NCBI GenBank assembly: GCA_950295325.1
Contig: OX485803.1
Span: 4,652,001-4,712,000, forward strand
Direction of reading: 5' to 3'
DNA from: Polytrichum commune
Lineage: Eukaryota; Streptophyta; Polytrichopsida; Polytrichales; Polytrichaceae
Length of the DNA: 60,000 nt
The notes under the pieces were generated by a model that made no database searches, was not told the origin of the DNA, and saw nothing but the letters and a program-made list of their open reading frames with translations. Positions 45,344 through 57,500 of this stretch are shown one piece after another (the stretch's first letter is position 1; every line of letters begins with the position of its first letter). The position numbers and the translations under genes are program-made.

Positions 45344-47569
45344 CTGATTTTTTTTTGAATTTAGTCACAACGGCTTTTATATCCTCGTATACAATCACCG
45401 CAACTTATAGCCTCTTTTGAGCTTGCGTATAAAGTATCAGGAACGCTGCAGTAATTGTAATCTTAGACTTCCATTTGAGGATGATAGGTGCATTCCTTTG
45501 AATAGAACTTCGGTTGGGACTAGATTCCTTTAGTTTGAATAGAGAATTCCACTGAATGGGTGACAATGTGGTAGAGAATCAGAAGGGCACTTCACAGAGA
45601 ATTGTCTGATGAAAGCTGATCCCATTTTGTACAAAGTCATTATGGTTGGACAGTACTTAGTCAGACTTTGTAATTGTCAGGTCAGGATGTACACTGCCTT
45701 GCCCTTCATTTTGTAATCTGATTTAATGATATCAAAGGTTTTCCTCTCAAAGATGATGTCTTTTGAGTAGTTTATTGTGACTTCTCCTGTATGCCCTACT
45801 GTGCCGCAGGCATTCCGTGCTATTGCCTTCTTTGTTTTCCCACTTTTTGTTGAGTTAGATTTACGGTTTTTAGAAAACTATGTGAGTGATCAGCTCGCTG
45901 TTACAGGTGAATGAGACCAATGGCTATCTAGAGTTTAAAATTTTCTTTTGCTTTAGGAAGGTTCACATGTTCCAACAACTTGCTGGTGACGTGGGCTTTC
46001 CGCATCGCATATTTATGTCCAATCTTTGGGTGTTCATGAGGTAAAGGGTTGTTAGGATACATAGACCTTGCTATGCAACTAGTGGTGTAGTGAAAGCTCA
46101 AGAGCACAGCCTAAGACGCCATGCTTGCGTCCACAGGAACATCCTTTGGAGCCTACAATGGGGCTACTTCAACCTTCTTACAAGAAATCTGCGAGCAAGT
46201 ATTGGGAACCTAGGTGACGCACTATTACAGTTTCAATCTGTGGAGATGATGTGCTTGGAGGAGGTGCTTCATTGTGAATTGAAGATTATTTGAGTTTTAC
46301 TGTTTGGGTTCCGTGTGCCCAAGGCACATTGTAACTGTTGAGAGAGTGACCTATAGGGCATCAGCATAGGATAGATGTCTCACAATCGTCATGTACAAAA
46401 TTTTTGACAGTCAACTTTAGGCAGCGTATTCCCTTAAAGACAGGTCTTAACAATGTGAGCTATTGCTCACTTTTAGATTGGCACTTATATGGTTCTTGGA
46501 TGAGCAAGACAAACCCGTTGTATACGGTGGTTTGTGTATCATTACAATGCCAATTCATTCTGTATGTTCTAAGCATCTTAACAATGGATTGAGTTTGTAG
46601 ATAAACACACTACATGCGGCTGAGAAACCTTCTTAATCTGGAAGCTCTCTGTACATGTGTAGTAGCTTCCTTCCTGTTGTCTAATATCTATTCACTTAGT
46701 GGGTGTTAAAAAAGTGTGCTGATTTGAAGACTCAAGTTTTCTTGAATGAGGTGTTTGGGAAAATGTTTGACAAACATGTTTTTGCCATTGAAATTGGCGG
46801 GTGGTCAATTATGACACTCCCTGGAGATAAATAGATTATGCCACTTTGTGATCTTTCAATGCAGGTGAAATAGGCACATGTTGCGATGGAATGTCCCTTG
46901 TACAACTATATTAGAGATAAGTTCTCTTCACTATTTGGAATGTAGTACTAGGGAGTCTCGAGTCTTGTAGTTGGACTATCAAGTTTGATGTTAGCCTATA
47001 TTAGCCTCTATCTCACAGATTCTCTTGCACTCCACTACTCTAGGGAATTAGCATGTTTGGCGCCATCTTGATTTAATTTAAGTCCTACAAGCCTTTTGGC
47101 TTCCCGGATATTTCAAATCAGTTTCATTTCATTTCATTCCAGAACATATGAACCGAAGATTTGGATACGTGTTGTGGGATATATTGTCATCTGTGGTGAG
47201 ACGGATTCTTGAATCAAGTGTTGTGTAACTAGAAGCCCAATTTCCCACTCCTTTCCGACCAAACATGGTGAGTGTTTTGAACACTCTAGAATGTACTAAA
47301 TGGGTAATTGGAGAATTTATTAGTACTTAGCATGTAACAATTAACTTAGAGGACCATCTAGCCATGTGGTTGGCAGGTGGTTGGTGTCTGGCTATTGTCA
47401 CTCTTACGCATTGGTACCCAACACAGTGCACTCTGGAATTTTCTGAAGTTTTAATGGTGGATATTGAAGGGACAAGATCATCAATAACTTGACTTATGTG
47501 TTCTTGTGTCATGTATGTGGGTGTCATTCGATCAGTTTTCCTGTTCTCCATCTTGAATGGAACATGTTT
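45344..47569. other. TMK 3' region and gene-free interval
   Basis: The first about 400 bp after the stop are T-rich with 'tttgtaatctgatttaatg' near 45711, plausible 3' UTR and poly(A) context, though no canonical AATAAA is seen. Beyond that, ORFs (67 and 62 codons) have no motif. No repeat was recognised to 47569. Confidence 0.4.
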
Positions 47570-47890
47570 ACATCTTCAACCTGTCTTGATATTTGAGTTG
47601 CATTAGCAAATGTATGATGAAACATTAGTACCAATCTTATGAAAGTTGAATCTTCTCTGATTTAGTTACAGTTAACGAAAGTGCATGTTCGTTGGTTCTG
47701 GAATTGAATACATAGGTTCTCCCAATTGTGTTCACTACTGAATGTAGAGTAGTCAATTAATTTTGAAGACTTAGTCCAATCTCTTTTAAACATGTGTCTT
47801 GACAATGTTTGTTCTTTGATTCTCACCTAACCACGAACCAATCAAATATAGGTGTCCGACTAAAAAAATAACCTAATACCACTTGCATAC
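47570..47890 (-). repeat. Dispersed repeat ('gctaatgcaacacga' family), inverted copy
   Basis: Blocks 'gagttgcattagcaaatgta', 'cacaatgtttgttctttgat'-like and 'accaatcaaatatagg' parallel 34640-34960. Diverged. Confidence 0.5.
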
Positions 47891-49360
47891 CTTAAGGTAC
47901 GTGACATTGTTGTGAGAACTCCCAAATCTTTAGATAATTTTTGACTGTCAAGTTTTTTTGGCATGGAAGGGAGATGCTAGTTCTAATGTACCAAGTTTTG
48001 AATGGGCACGTATGAATTGTCCATTGCTTGAGTACAACAATAGTTATAGAGCAGTAGATTTTTATTTTCCTTTGAAGCAACAAAGTAGTGGACATTTTTT
48101 AGTAGCCAAGCATGTTGCGTTGGCACATAAGGGAGGATTAAATATTTGATTTTGAGAATGAAGTGCATGCCCATGTTGATCAATTACTACGGTCACTCAG
48201 GTAGGTTTACCAAAGGCACGGCCCGAAGAATGTCCAATTAGCATTGTGTAATTTCAAATAGTATGTGAACAATGTAGTGCAAAATAATGTCTTCTTGAAG
48301 GAGGTTGCTCTCTCATTTGTGTGCACATAATAGCTGAACACATATAATCTATTTCAATAGCTATCATATGTCGTACACAATAGCCAAAGAGAATTACACA
48401 AAAATTAGAATAACCTCCACATTCACTAATAGGTAATAAAAATAATTAACTGATGATATATAGATAGAAATGCCACCCTCGAATGGAGGCAAGCATGAAT
48501 TAAAAGTCACTTTGCGTGTGGGCTACTGCCATCTCTCAGTGGTGGACTTTATGTAAATGACAAGATCAAACATAGCGAGTAAATTTTCTAGATGGGGATG
48601 AGAGGAGTTGAGGAGGGGGGGGGGGTATAGTAGGAGGAACACTTCTGAGTATTGCAAAGCTAAGTTTCAAATTTGCGTTTGTCAAGGATGATGGCAAAGA
48701 AGCAGCAAATGGCAATGGTATGTAGTTGGGTTTGCATTGTTTTGATGTGCCTAGAGGGAAGATTGAAGAAGTCTGTAAGATTTGGAGGGTGGAAGTGTGA
48801 AGTCCTACTCATTCATCAGTGGTTAAGATAATAAGTGGTTGAATTTGCCAATTGTTGGTGGTGATGGCAACAATGAGTGAGCTTTACCATTGATGAGGCA
48901 TTTCACTTGGGTATGGTGATGGGAGAGTAAGAGTTGTCAAATGTGTTTGAGACACTTATGATGTCTATCTATGTGTTAGCCCTTAAGATAGGGTGGTTGC
49001 AATTTGCTAGACATTGGGCCACATGTCAATGTGGGATCCTTTGTGTGTAGGGGAAATTGGGGGGGGGGAGTGAGTAGAGTTGGGAGGGGATTTTTTTGGG
49101 TCATAAAAAATGTTGCAATAGTTGTCCATGTACTAAGCATTGCAATATTTGAGTGTTTGTGTGATGTGAGAATTGGGATGATGGAGTTGTCCCAAAAAAG
49201 GTTGGAGAGGTTGTGGTTTGATGAGGTGTTGTTGGCCACTTATGGAGGGTTGGGTTGGATTGGGGTGGGGGGGGGGGTAACTTCTTGGATGAGCTGTTGT
49301 TTGTAAAATAAGGGAAGTTAAGTGTTGAGGTTCTGGATGGGGCCTTTTTAGAAGTTTTTA
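47891..49360. other. Gene-free interval with G-rich runs
   Basis: No recognised gene. G runs occur at about 48617-48626, 49060-49068 and 49267-49278. The last 400 bp may be 3' sequence of the RNase H relic that follows on the minus strand. Confidence 0.35.
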
Positions 49361-49803
49361 CTATGCAAGTAGTGGGGAAGGGGTGGTAAATATGAATAGT
49401 GTTGGCGTAAGCGATGTCATGGAAGCTTTGGCACTGGACTTGGTGAGGTTGTCAGCCACGTCGTTGCCTTGGATGCATGTGTGTGATTGGACTTTGAAGA
49501 TATGTACTGGGTGGGTTTGAGATTGTATTTGTCTAAGGATGTCATGTAGATGAAACTTGTCGGGGTGGTGTCTGTGAGCCATCGGGGAGTGTTTATGAGG
49601 CATATGAAGATAATGTCACTAATGAAGACGTAGGTGGTGAGATGGGGTTGTAGTAATGTGATGGCTTTGTGTAAAGTCATAAGTTCCGCATGAAGGACAT
49701 TTTGGCGTCCTACTAAGCGGAGGGCAAGGCAAGAGTAGTTTGGTGGAGCGTATACTCTATACCCCATTCTCATGATGTGGACCAACTTCAATATGAAACC
49801 CAA
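49361..49803 (-). pseudogene. Retroelement RNase H domain relic
   Basis: The minus strand first reads (49803 on) GRQNVLHAELMTLHKAITLL then TTYVFISDI and CLINTPRWLTDTTP. After a frame change it continues in another frame as VHIFKVQSHTCIQGNDVADN and LTKSSAKA. This is the RNase H layout: Glu in the AEL helix, Asp in the 'ISD' strand, then K-V-x-(A/S)H-x4-GN-x2-AD with the final Asp. The first catalytic Asp was not found. The GNxxAD ending is typical of non-LTR (I-like) and similar elements. No reverse transcriptase is recognisable upstream on this strand, so the copy is broken. The class (LINE or other) is inference. Confidence 0.65.
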
Positions 49804-50794
49804 GTGTAGATTAAATTTGGTTTCATTCTATTGAGGGGATAATTTAGTAGATATACATAATACATTACAAAAGGTGTTTGAAATTTAGATTATGAAGTTT
49901 TATTGATTTATAAGGGATTATTAATTAGTTTTTAATAATTATGATCATATAATGATCGTTTAGAATAGTTAAAAGAACGGAATAATATTTTAAGGTTGAA
50001 GGTGAAAAGGGAATTGATTGATGAATGAAATTAAACAGTGGAAGAAGGTAAAAAGAAAAAAAGAAAAAAAAGGTGTCATTTGGCGATTGCATCTAGTTGT
50101 CTATGGGTCTCAAACCCTAGCGACCATGGGTTTTATGCTAGAAGAGAGATGTCAGAGGCAAGGGAGTCTTTCGGATTTTGAAGCTTGAATTTTTAAAGGA
50201 GCTTGGTTCTTGGAGACTTGGAGTTTCGATGTTTGGAGTTTGAAAGTGTTCTAAACTTGAAGGCTTGGAGGGTGTGAATGTGAGAATGGTTGATGTTTGT
50301 TTGTTTTTGTTTTTCAGCTACATGTTGGAAGATGGTTAGTGGGTGGTGGAGGAGATATGTGGAGATAATGAGATTTGTAGGGTGGTGGGATGTTTAAGGG
50401 TATTGCATTGATGATATTTGGATATCCGTGTGGGGATGTATATAGAGTCAACGAGTTGTTACTAGATGTAGTTAGGTATTAGAAGGATAGTGATGCTTGT
50501 TTTTAGAGTGATATGCTGCAATTCGGGCCTATTTTATTGCTTTTCGGTCCTCAACATGCGGGGGAAATGCCATTCCAATACGGTTCCAATTGTGTGTGTT
50601 TTTGGAACCAATGAATCCAAAGATATTATTTCAGGGGAAGGGACTACAGAATGTGGTAAAGGACATGGGGCATAGCAAAGTCAAGGAGAAGTATGAGAGT
50701 GTAATTTGAAGTTTGGAGTTGAGTAGTGCAGAGTCAATAGTGGTGTGGTGTTGGGCAATGACCATCTGTTTAGTGACAACATACCAAATTTTGC
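49804..50794. other. Gene-free interval
   Basis: AT- and AG-rich sequence with no recognised motif or bounded element. Confidence 0.35.
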
Positions 50795-50955
50795 ATAATA
50801 CACCAAATTTTGTTTCGATAATTAACACAAATTTCATCCAAAATTTAATCATCCATGACAATACTTACAAAGTTATTCATATGAAGTGTCATTAGAAAGA
50901 TTAACACATTATCATAAAATACCCTATGACATTAACTACAATATTTAGTGTACTT
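50795..50955 (+). mobile_element. TA-MITE family, right-end fragment
   Basis: 'tttcatccaaaatttaatca', 'catgacaatacttacaaagt', 'gaagtgtcattag', 'ataaaataccctatgacatt', then 'caatatttagtgta' match the right half of 37270-37583 and 29881-30252. Confidence 0.6.
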
Positions 50956-51074
50956 AACCCTTTAATGATATCCTCTTTTTGTAATGTGAGACTGGTTCTA
51001 GATGTGAGGGTGTGAATAGACTACAACTCATAACGTCTCACATGTTGTTACAGAGAATGTTCTAGTGCAATGTC

Positions 51075-51130
51075 CAAGGAGATTTTGGGGCATAATCATG
51101 AGAATCCTAGTGTTTCTAAGTCCAGTTGGG
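51075..51130 (+). mobile_element. CAATGA/TCATTG MITE, end fragment
   Basis: 'gagattttggggcataatca' and 'aatcctagtgtttctaag', 'tccagttgg' match the left end of the element at 27350. The rest is absent. A G run follows at about 51127-51135. Confidence 0.55.
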
Positions 51131-51621
51131 GGGGGGTCCTAGAATGAGTTTCTATGTAGGTTGTTGCCCAGTAGATTCTAGATAATAGTGGGTTGGAGGT
51201 GTTTTCATGTAGATTAAAAAAATAAAATAAACCAACCACATTCTAGTGGCCTACTAGAATGTGGAGGGATGTGGCTTTGGACCCATAGATTTCCATTTGC
51301 CCACTAAACGCCTGAAATACCAATAGTTGGTTGGCACAAACGAACATCACCCCACCAAAGTCCATCTAGATTTGTCCTTATTCCCACCAAAATCTGGTGG
51401 GCGAGTGGCCTACATGGAAACTCACCCTTATTATTTCCACAATAGCATGGCCCTTCAGACTCGATTCATCATCATAGTCATTTGGTGCATGAGGTGGTGT
51501 TTTGAGATTGGGGAAAAGGATGGCTTTCACAAGTTATAGCCTTCTCCCTTCCACACGCTCGATCCAGGTTGTCGATCTCTATGATCGGAAGGTCTAGAGG
51601 AGAAGCCATCAAACTAGTTAA
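51131..51621. other. Non-genic interval
   Basis: Short plus-strand ORF (70 codons, 51327-51539) without a recognised motif. 'ccactagaatgtgg' phrases recur around 51240-51275. Nothing else seen. Confidence 0.3.
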
Positions 51622-51930
51622 GGTAGATGTGCCTAATTTGTATATGATCTTAAATGAACACCTATATTTAAGTGGTGTATGATTGGGTGTGCATCTAAGT
51701 ATGGGCCCGAAAAGACACGTGTTGAAAGAGATTGGAATACATGGTCAGCATTTGTAAATTATTCTAAACTCAACAATCAACATAATTAAGGGGGACCTAT
51801 ATGCCCACGTTAATAACCCACAAAATCTTCACTTTGACAATGAATGGGACGTGAATGTACAAGCTCCAAAAATGATGAAAAAAGTGGCTACATGCGCAAT
51901 TTGGATTTGCTAGTCGTCTTGTACTCCTAG
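51622..51930 (+). repeat. Dispersed repeat ('gtgcctgatttgg' family)
   Basis: Collinear with 39003-39335, including 'gtgcctaatttg', 'aaactcaacaatcaacataa', 'cttcactttgacaatga' and 'aatttggatttgctag'. Confidence 0.5.
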
Positions 51931-52827
51931 GGTGGCAACAAATGAGATTATAATACACAATTTTTTTTTCTATATTACTTTAGAATAGTATCAATATGAT
52001 TAACTTAGCATTTTTATATGTTGATAAAGTACGAGTCAAGATCAATCCAATGGTATTAAAATTTATGTACTAGACAAGTTCTAATATAAAATAGAATGGT
52101 CTAAAGTTGTATAATTAGATGTTTTATATTACAAGGGTTCTAGTCCACACCTTGGGAGTTTTCTTCATTTTATTAATTATTATAATAAGATCTTATAATC
52201 ACAAATAATATTATAGTAGAATATACAAGCATTATAGTATTTTCAATCCAACTTTTTTTTGAACTCCTCTATAATATCAAAGAGCCATTATCAACTCTCA
52301 AATGGTCTTACTATCAGAGGACACTACAGTGTCATCTTGCGTTTGTGCTACTTACGTGTGTCAAATTCTAAGAGGCAATGTTTTTGTTAAATTTTTTAAA
52401 TAATTAATAATAATAATAATAATAATTTTTTAATTTTATTTATTAATCATTTAAAAAAAGCTTTAGGATGTCATATTGCACCAAAATAGTAAAGTGATTT
52501 TTTACGCTTTGTATATTTTTTTGAAAAATGGGTCCAAAAAGCCAACAACATGATTTGGTGGGTTAGTGCCAACCCGACATAACATCTCATGTAAACCATG
52601 TTGTCGCCAACATATCAACCAGATAGCTCCTCCTTGTGCCCCAATTTCACTTCTTTTTGGAATATATTGCATCATACACCAACTTAAGTTTCGATACAAC
52701 AAAAAATAGCCAAATAACATTCTTCATTTTGCATTTTGGAACCAACATGCAAACAATCATAAACAAAAAAAACCCATGCTAAGATAAGTGGGTGCAAAGT
52801 GAAATGTACATGTTTAACACTTGCTTA
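51931..52827. other. AT-rich gene-free interval
   Basis: Very AT-rich, with a (TAA)n microsatellite at about 52405-52426. No recognised gene. Confidence 0.4.
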
Positions 52828-52837
52828 CTATTATGTC

Positions 52838-53392
52838 CAGGAATGCTATCTTGTGAGCGGTGAGCGGTGAGCGGTGAGCAGTGAGCCGTGAGTAGAAAAT
52901 TTGAATTTTTATTCTTCAATTTTTTCAATGAAATGTATGATATAGACCCTATGACCATTTTTCTCTATTTTTTATTCTCAATTGTGACTATAGAATATTC
53001 TTGTCTCGGATCCAAAAGGACCTTGACAAAAAAAATTCATTTTTTTAATTATCTGTTTTCCTTTTTTTGAGTTTTCGTGGATAAATACTTAAAATTTTAA
53101 CTTACATTCTTATCCCTTATTTTATGTTCCCTATTATTTTGGAAGTTTTTTTTTCTATTTTTTTTTTGTTTTCTTCCGTTTCTTTTTATGGATGGTTTTT
53201 TCAAAAGTTTATAATTTCTTCCACTCCACGGTTATAGGCACCATCCACAGTTAAACGTACCATCTACTTTTAGCCATATTTGTAAAGAAACTATATGAAG
53301 AGTCCTACTCGGTGTAAGAATTAAGTCAAATATTCTGATTTTTTTTTTAAAATTCAAATTTTCTGCTCACCGCTCACAAGATAGCGTCGCTG
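52838..53392. mobile_element. Inverted-repeat element with GTGAGCG heptamers (555 bp, 8-10 bp TSD)
   Basis: It starts CAGGAATGCTATCTTGTGAG and ends CTCACAAGATAGCGTCGCTG. The inverted ends extend through 'gagcggtgagc' and 'agaaaatttgaattttt' (about 45 bp, with the left end longer because of heptamer repeats). The left arm holds six tandem GTGAGCN units; the right arm has about two. CTATTATGTC is exactly duplicated at 52828-52837 and 53393-53402. CAG...CTG tips fit hAT, the 10-bp duplication fits Mutator; the first two bases may match by chance. The interior is AT-rich and non-coding. Confidence 0.85.
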
Positions 53393-53547
53393 CTATTATG
53401 TCTGTATAGACCATGCCAAATTACCTTGTGTAATTCAGGTATTAACCTTACTTTGCATAGTGCATCCCACATATTTTGGAGTGCATTACATATCTCCAAC
53501 CAATCATAGCCTCTGAAATTTGTCATCGAGCCTTCATGTTCGGTATT

Positions 53548-53634
53548 GCATTTGGGGGAGTGCATTATGGGGAATAAGGACACCTTGTGAGAGGCGGTAG
53601 GTGTCCTTATGCCCCACAATGCACTCCCAAATGC
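53548..53634. repeat. Foldback (about 36-bp arms, 15-bp loop)
   Basis: Arm 53548-53584 (gcatttgg.ggagtgcatt...aaggacacc) pairs with 53600-53634 (ggtgtcctta...cactcccaaatgc) with few mismatches and small gaps. Transcribed, it would form a stable hairpin. No flanking duplication was found. Confidence 0.8.
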
Positions 53635-54471
53635 ATAACCTATTACATTAACCCCACTTCAGACCTCTCGACCCTTGTGAGCGTTACCTAATCCACACCT
53701 AAGGTAGAAAAAACAAGAATCGGTGAAAATTAGTTGATCGGGTAGTAAAAGTGGCTCGAAATTTGTGCAATATTTTTCAGAGATGGAGTAGTGGAAATGA
53801 TGAGGAATACAACTTGGTTTGTAATTGATTTCTTTATAAATAATTAGTTAAATGTTCCCCAAAAGGCAAGTAAGTCAAAACTCCTTACTTGTATTGTAGA
53901 GTCTCCTTACTTTGAGCACTAGAATTTCGTAATCTGCATCCGAATGCACACAAAACATGTTAACTCATCAGCACCCAAAAGTGATCCTAAGTGGGGTGAC
54001 ACAGGACCTATCCGGCCCATCACTGCATCTGGCCTAACTGCATCCTTGTAGGGCCACCACTTTGACAATTAGCCATTTTGGGTCCACACAAGAATCATTT
54101 CACTCCACTCCACTCCTAGACTAGTGCATTCACCATTTTCCTTTTGCCTACCTTATGGGCATGTCTGGTGCCATCCATAAGCCATGACCCGGCATTCCTC
54201 CTCCAAACACAAAAGATTGCATTCGCCACGTCTTCCCTCACACACACGGCCACGGATTTACTCAATCCAGCTCCAAGGTAACCTAATTGCCAGAATTGAA
54301 GGGCAGTGAGTGGGCCCAATTGCGGAGTCTCGCTTGTCATCAGCGCATCAGCCTGGAATTGCCAAATCTTCCAATTTACTCATCGATGCAGCCGCTGCCA
54401 GCATTGTGAAAGCAAAGGACAGGAGGTTGTTGTGCCACTTGAATGTTGATGGCAAGGCAGGATAGAGAGAT
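53635..54471. other. Interval upstream of the NDC1-type gene
   Basis: No gene. It is the probable promoter region. A 74-codon minus-strand ORF at 54116-54340 has no motif. Confidence 0.35.
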
Positions 54472-54474
54472 AGC

Positions 54475-54491
54475 GAGAGAGAGAGAGAGAG
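54475..54491. promoter_or_regulatory. GA repeat 50 bp before the NDC1 start codon
   Basis: About eight GA units in the leader or core promoter. In plants such tracts are bound by BBR/BPC GAGA-binding proteins; whether this one is used is unknown. Confidence 0.4.
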
Positions 54492-54540
54492 GGAGGAGGA
54501 TAAGTTAGGTTAGGCGGAGGAGTGGACTTAAGACTGGGTG

Positions 54541-57500
54541 ATGGCTCTCACTGTGGTGCACAGCCTGCTGGCCTCTCCACGTCGCCTTCCAGGTATCAAG
54601 GGTTATGCTATTGGGTTTCCTTTTTCTTCTTGGAGGATGTATCCAATTCCTTCAGAATCTTATACACAATTGTGTAATTTGTTTGGTTTAGCTGACTGAT
54701 TGCATACCGCACTCCAATTTTGAAATTGAGGATTCCGTATGAAGTAACAACTGGGGTTTAGTAATTGTGTCTTCCTACTCTAGCTTCAAGAATTAATCGA
54801 TCAATTATCAAGATTGAAGCTCCTTGAGCACATGCATGACGAATGTCAAGCATAGTCAAGTGGCATTACGCTCTTTATAATCGACACCTTCTTCGTTGTT
54901 GATTACCATCTATGGACACAAAGCCTTCTTCTTTTTCCATCTACCAAGATTGAATTGAAGACTTTGTGTGTCCCAAATGGAATCATTCTTAGGTTATCTG
55001 GATTACCTAAGAATCATTCCATTTGCACCAGAACCTGAATAGGCTACTTAAGGATGTTATTCATAGATTATTGTATTAGTGTGCTGTTTTTTCAGCATTA
55101 GTGCATCTGGAGGCCTGTGAATTCCCATTTTCTCATTATTGCGTGTGTAAATTTTTGAAGCAGTTTTTGGGGTCTGTGTGTCAAATGTGTGGATGGTATT
55201 GTACAGTAGGGAGTTATGGATTCTTGTGGCATGTTTTAGCCAAGAATGTTTGGGTTGTTTATTTCAGCTAAAATGGGTTTATTGTATGATTTAAGGTTTA
55301 TGGTTTGGGATCTGCTGGGAGTTCTTGTGAACGTTTTGGTGGATTAAGTAGGCTAGATTTTTGCATGAAATGGATATGATGGAGCTGGAAAGAGATTTTG
55401 TGGTGAAATACATGACTTTGATAGCACTCTTAAGGATGTATTAGGACGTGGTTTCTATTCTAGCTTCAAGAATAATCCAAGATTCAAGGTTCTTGATTAC
55501 ATGCATAAATGCCAAGCATAGTGAAGTGGCAAGCTTTCATTAGTCAATGCCTTGGTACTACCTATCTTTAGACAAAGCCATATCCCATCTACCAAGATCT
55601 AACCTGAAGACCTTGCCAAAAGGATTCTCACCGAGTGTATACTCTCCAAGATGCTTATCTAGGGGGAACACCCACTGCCCCACTTAAGAACGTTATGTCT
55701 ATATTTTTCGTCTGTGGTCCATACGGCATTTTGTTAAATATTTGTAGGTGCAGACCAATGTTGGACTGGTATATTGGTGAATGCATGGTATCAATAATCA
55801 ACATCAATAATGGTATCAGAGAACCTATCCATGGGTATCAAAAATTGTAATATCAGTCAAATATGTATATTTGGGTATGTCAAGGTGAGAGAAACTTTGA
55901 ATACTTGAGTTCTTATTTGAGTCAATACCATTCTAAACCATATTGATACTAGGGCGATTTTACCTAGGTGTGAAGGTTCTTGCATGGTATAAAGACCTGA
56001 ATGGTATTGTAACAAAAATCACGTCAAATATTTATATCCTACTGGTACCAAAAAAATGTGATATCCTCATAATAGATACCCGAATGGTGTCAAATAAAAG
56101 AATATATCAGTCCAATACTGGTGCAGGTGCTGATGTGGCCTTGGTTGGAACTTTGTGATGTGCACAGGAGCAGGTGATAAGCAGGTGCCTGTTGTCTGCT
56201 CAAATTCATGTGTCTCGAACATGGGATGTTGTTCAACTTCTGGCTATGTACAAATGCAAATTGGAGATAGAAAGAAAGGGTGGGGAAGTCTGTTTCAATC
56301 TTTGTCAACGTCGCAGTCCCGAATAACTACGCTTCAGGCGGGAACATCATCAACAGTTGGAATTTCTGGGACCACGACGACTGAGAGTGGAACAAGTGGT
56401 GGCAAAGTGGTGGTTGGAGACGATGGTGGACTTAAATCATTTGCTTGGCCTGATGGGAAGGTAAGGTCAAAAGAGCTCTCAACTACCTTCCACTTGGACT
56501 GGAAGGTTGTAGGAGACTTACAATGTAACTTTAAACCCTTGGCGGTCGAGAGGTTCAATCTGGGCATGTCCATGCCACAAAAGCATGTATTTCAGCTACA
56601 TAGTTCTATTTAAAACTAATTGTGTCAAAAGTGACCATATCTAGAGTTAACTCATTCCTCAAGTGCACTTTTCAAATCAGTTTAATATCTACTGTTCTTG
56701 AGGTGTCAAATACACAACATGGGGCCCTTGGATGGGGACAAATACTGAGTCTTTTGATCATCAGTGCCACACACGAAATTATATTAATTTTCTCCTCGAC
56801 ACAAGATGCTGTGCTAAATAAATTTTTGAATCCATTAATAAAGAAATATGAGTGGAAGACTTCGTGAGGCTTGTAGTTAATTGTGTATATAGGTCGTACA
56901 TTGAATTTCTTGGTACTTCAATAAGTTAACTCCAAATGAAGAAATCCAGAGAGTGTGAAATCTTTATGAGGAGCTTAGTCTGGGTGTAATCAGGTGGTTT
57001 CACTGTCAAGCTCTGTGACCAAGTTGTGGTTCATCATAACCTCTATTGTCATAGCAACAGAATCATTGTGGAGAAGCATGTGGAAGAATCAAAAGGTAAT
57101 GAAAACCTTCTAACATGAAAATGAAAACAATCTTCAGTATGTGACTTTCCCAATGATTCTGTGTGTGCAGAGACCAAGAATATGTGTATTAGGAGGGGGT
57201 TTTGGTGGGCTCTATACTGCACTACGGCTTGAATCTTTAGTTTGGCCACCAGATAAAAAACCGCAGGTACTGAGTGGCTACAGATATTGACATACTCCCT
57301 CAATGTCTTATAAATCCTTGCACCTGTGTGAGTAATTGATGAGTTCATTATTCCCTGCTAGATTCGCTTTGCTAGAATGGATATCATTTAAAGTTTTTCT
57401 AATATTTATAAACTTAGAATCAATTTCTCCAAATCTTTTTGTAGTCCATACAGCTGTTTGTTATCTGACTTTTTTATCTACTTGGCAGGTTGTACTTATT

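Noticed and set aside
52855-52896. GTGAGCG heptamer array considered as a CRISPR or telomere-like repeat
   Set aside because: Units are seven bases without spacers and lie within the terminal repeat of a mobile element.
55811-55825. Sequence like the LTR-retrotransposon primer site (TGGTATCAGAGAACC)
   Set aside because: It lies inside NDC1 intron 1, with no LTRs, polypurine tract or retroviral-type coding nearby.
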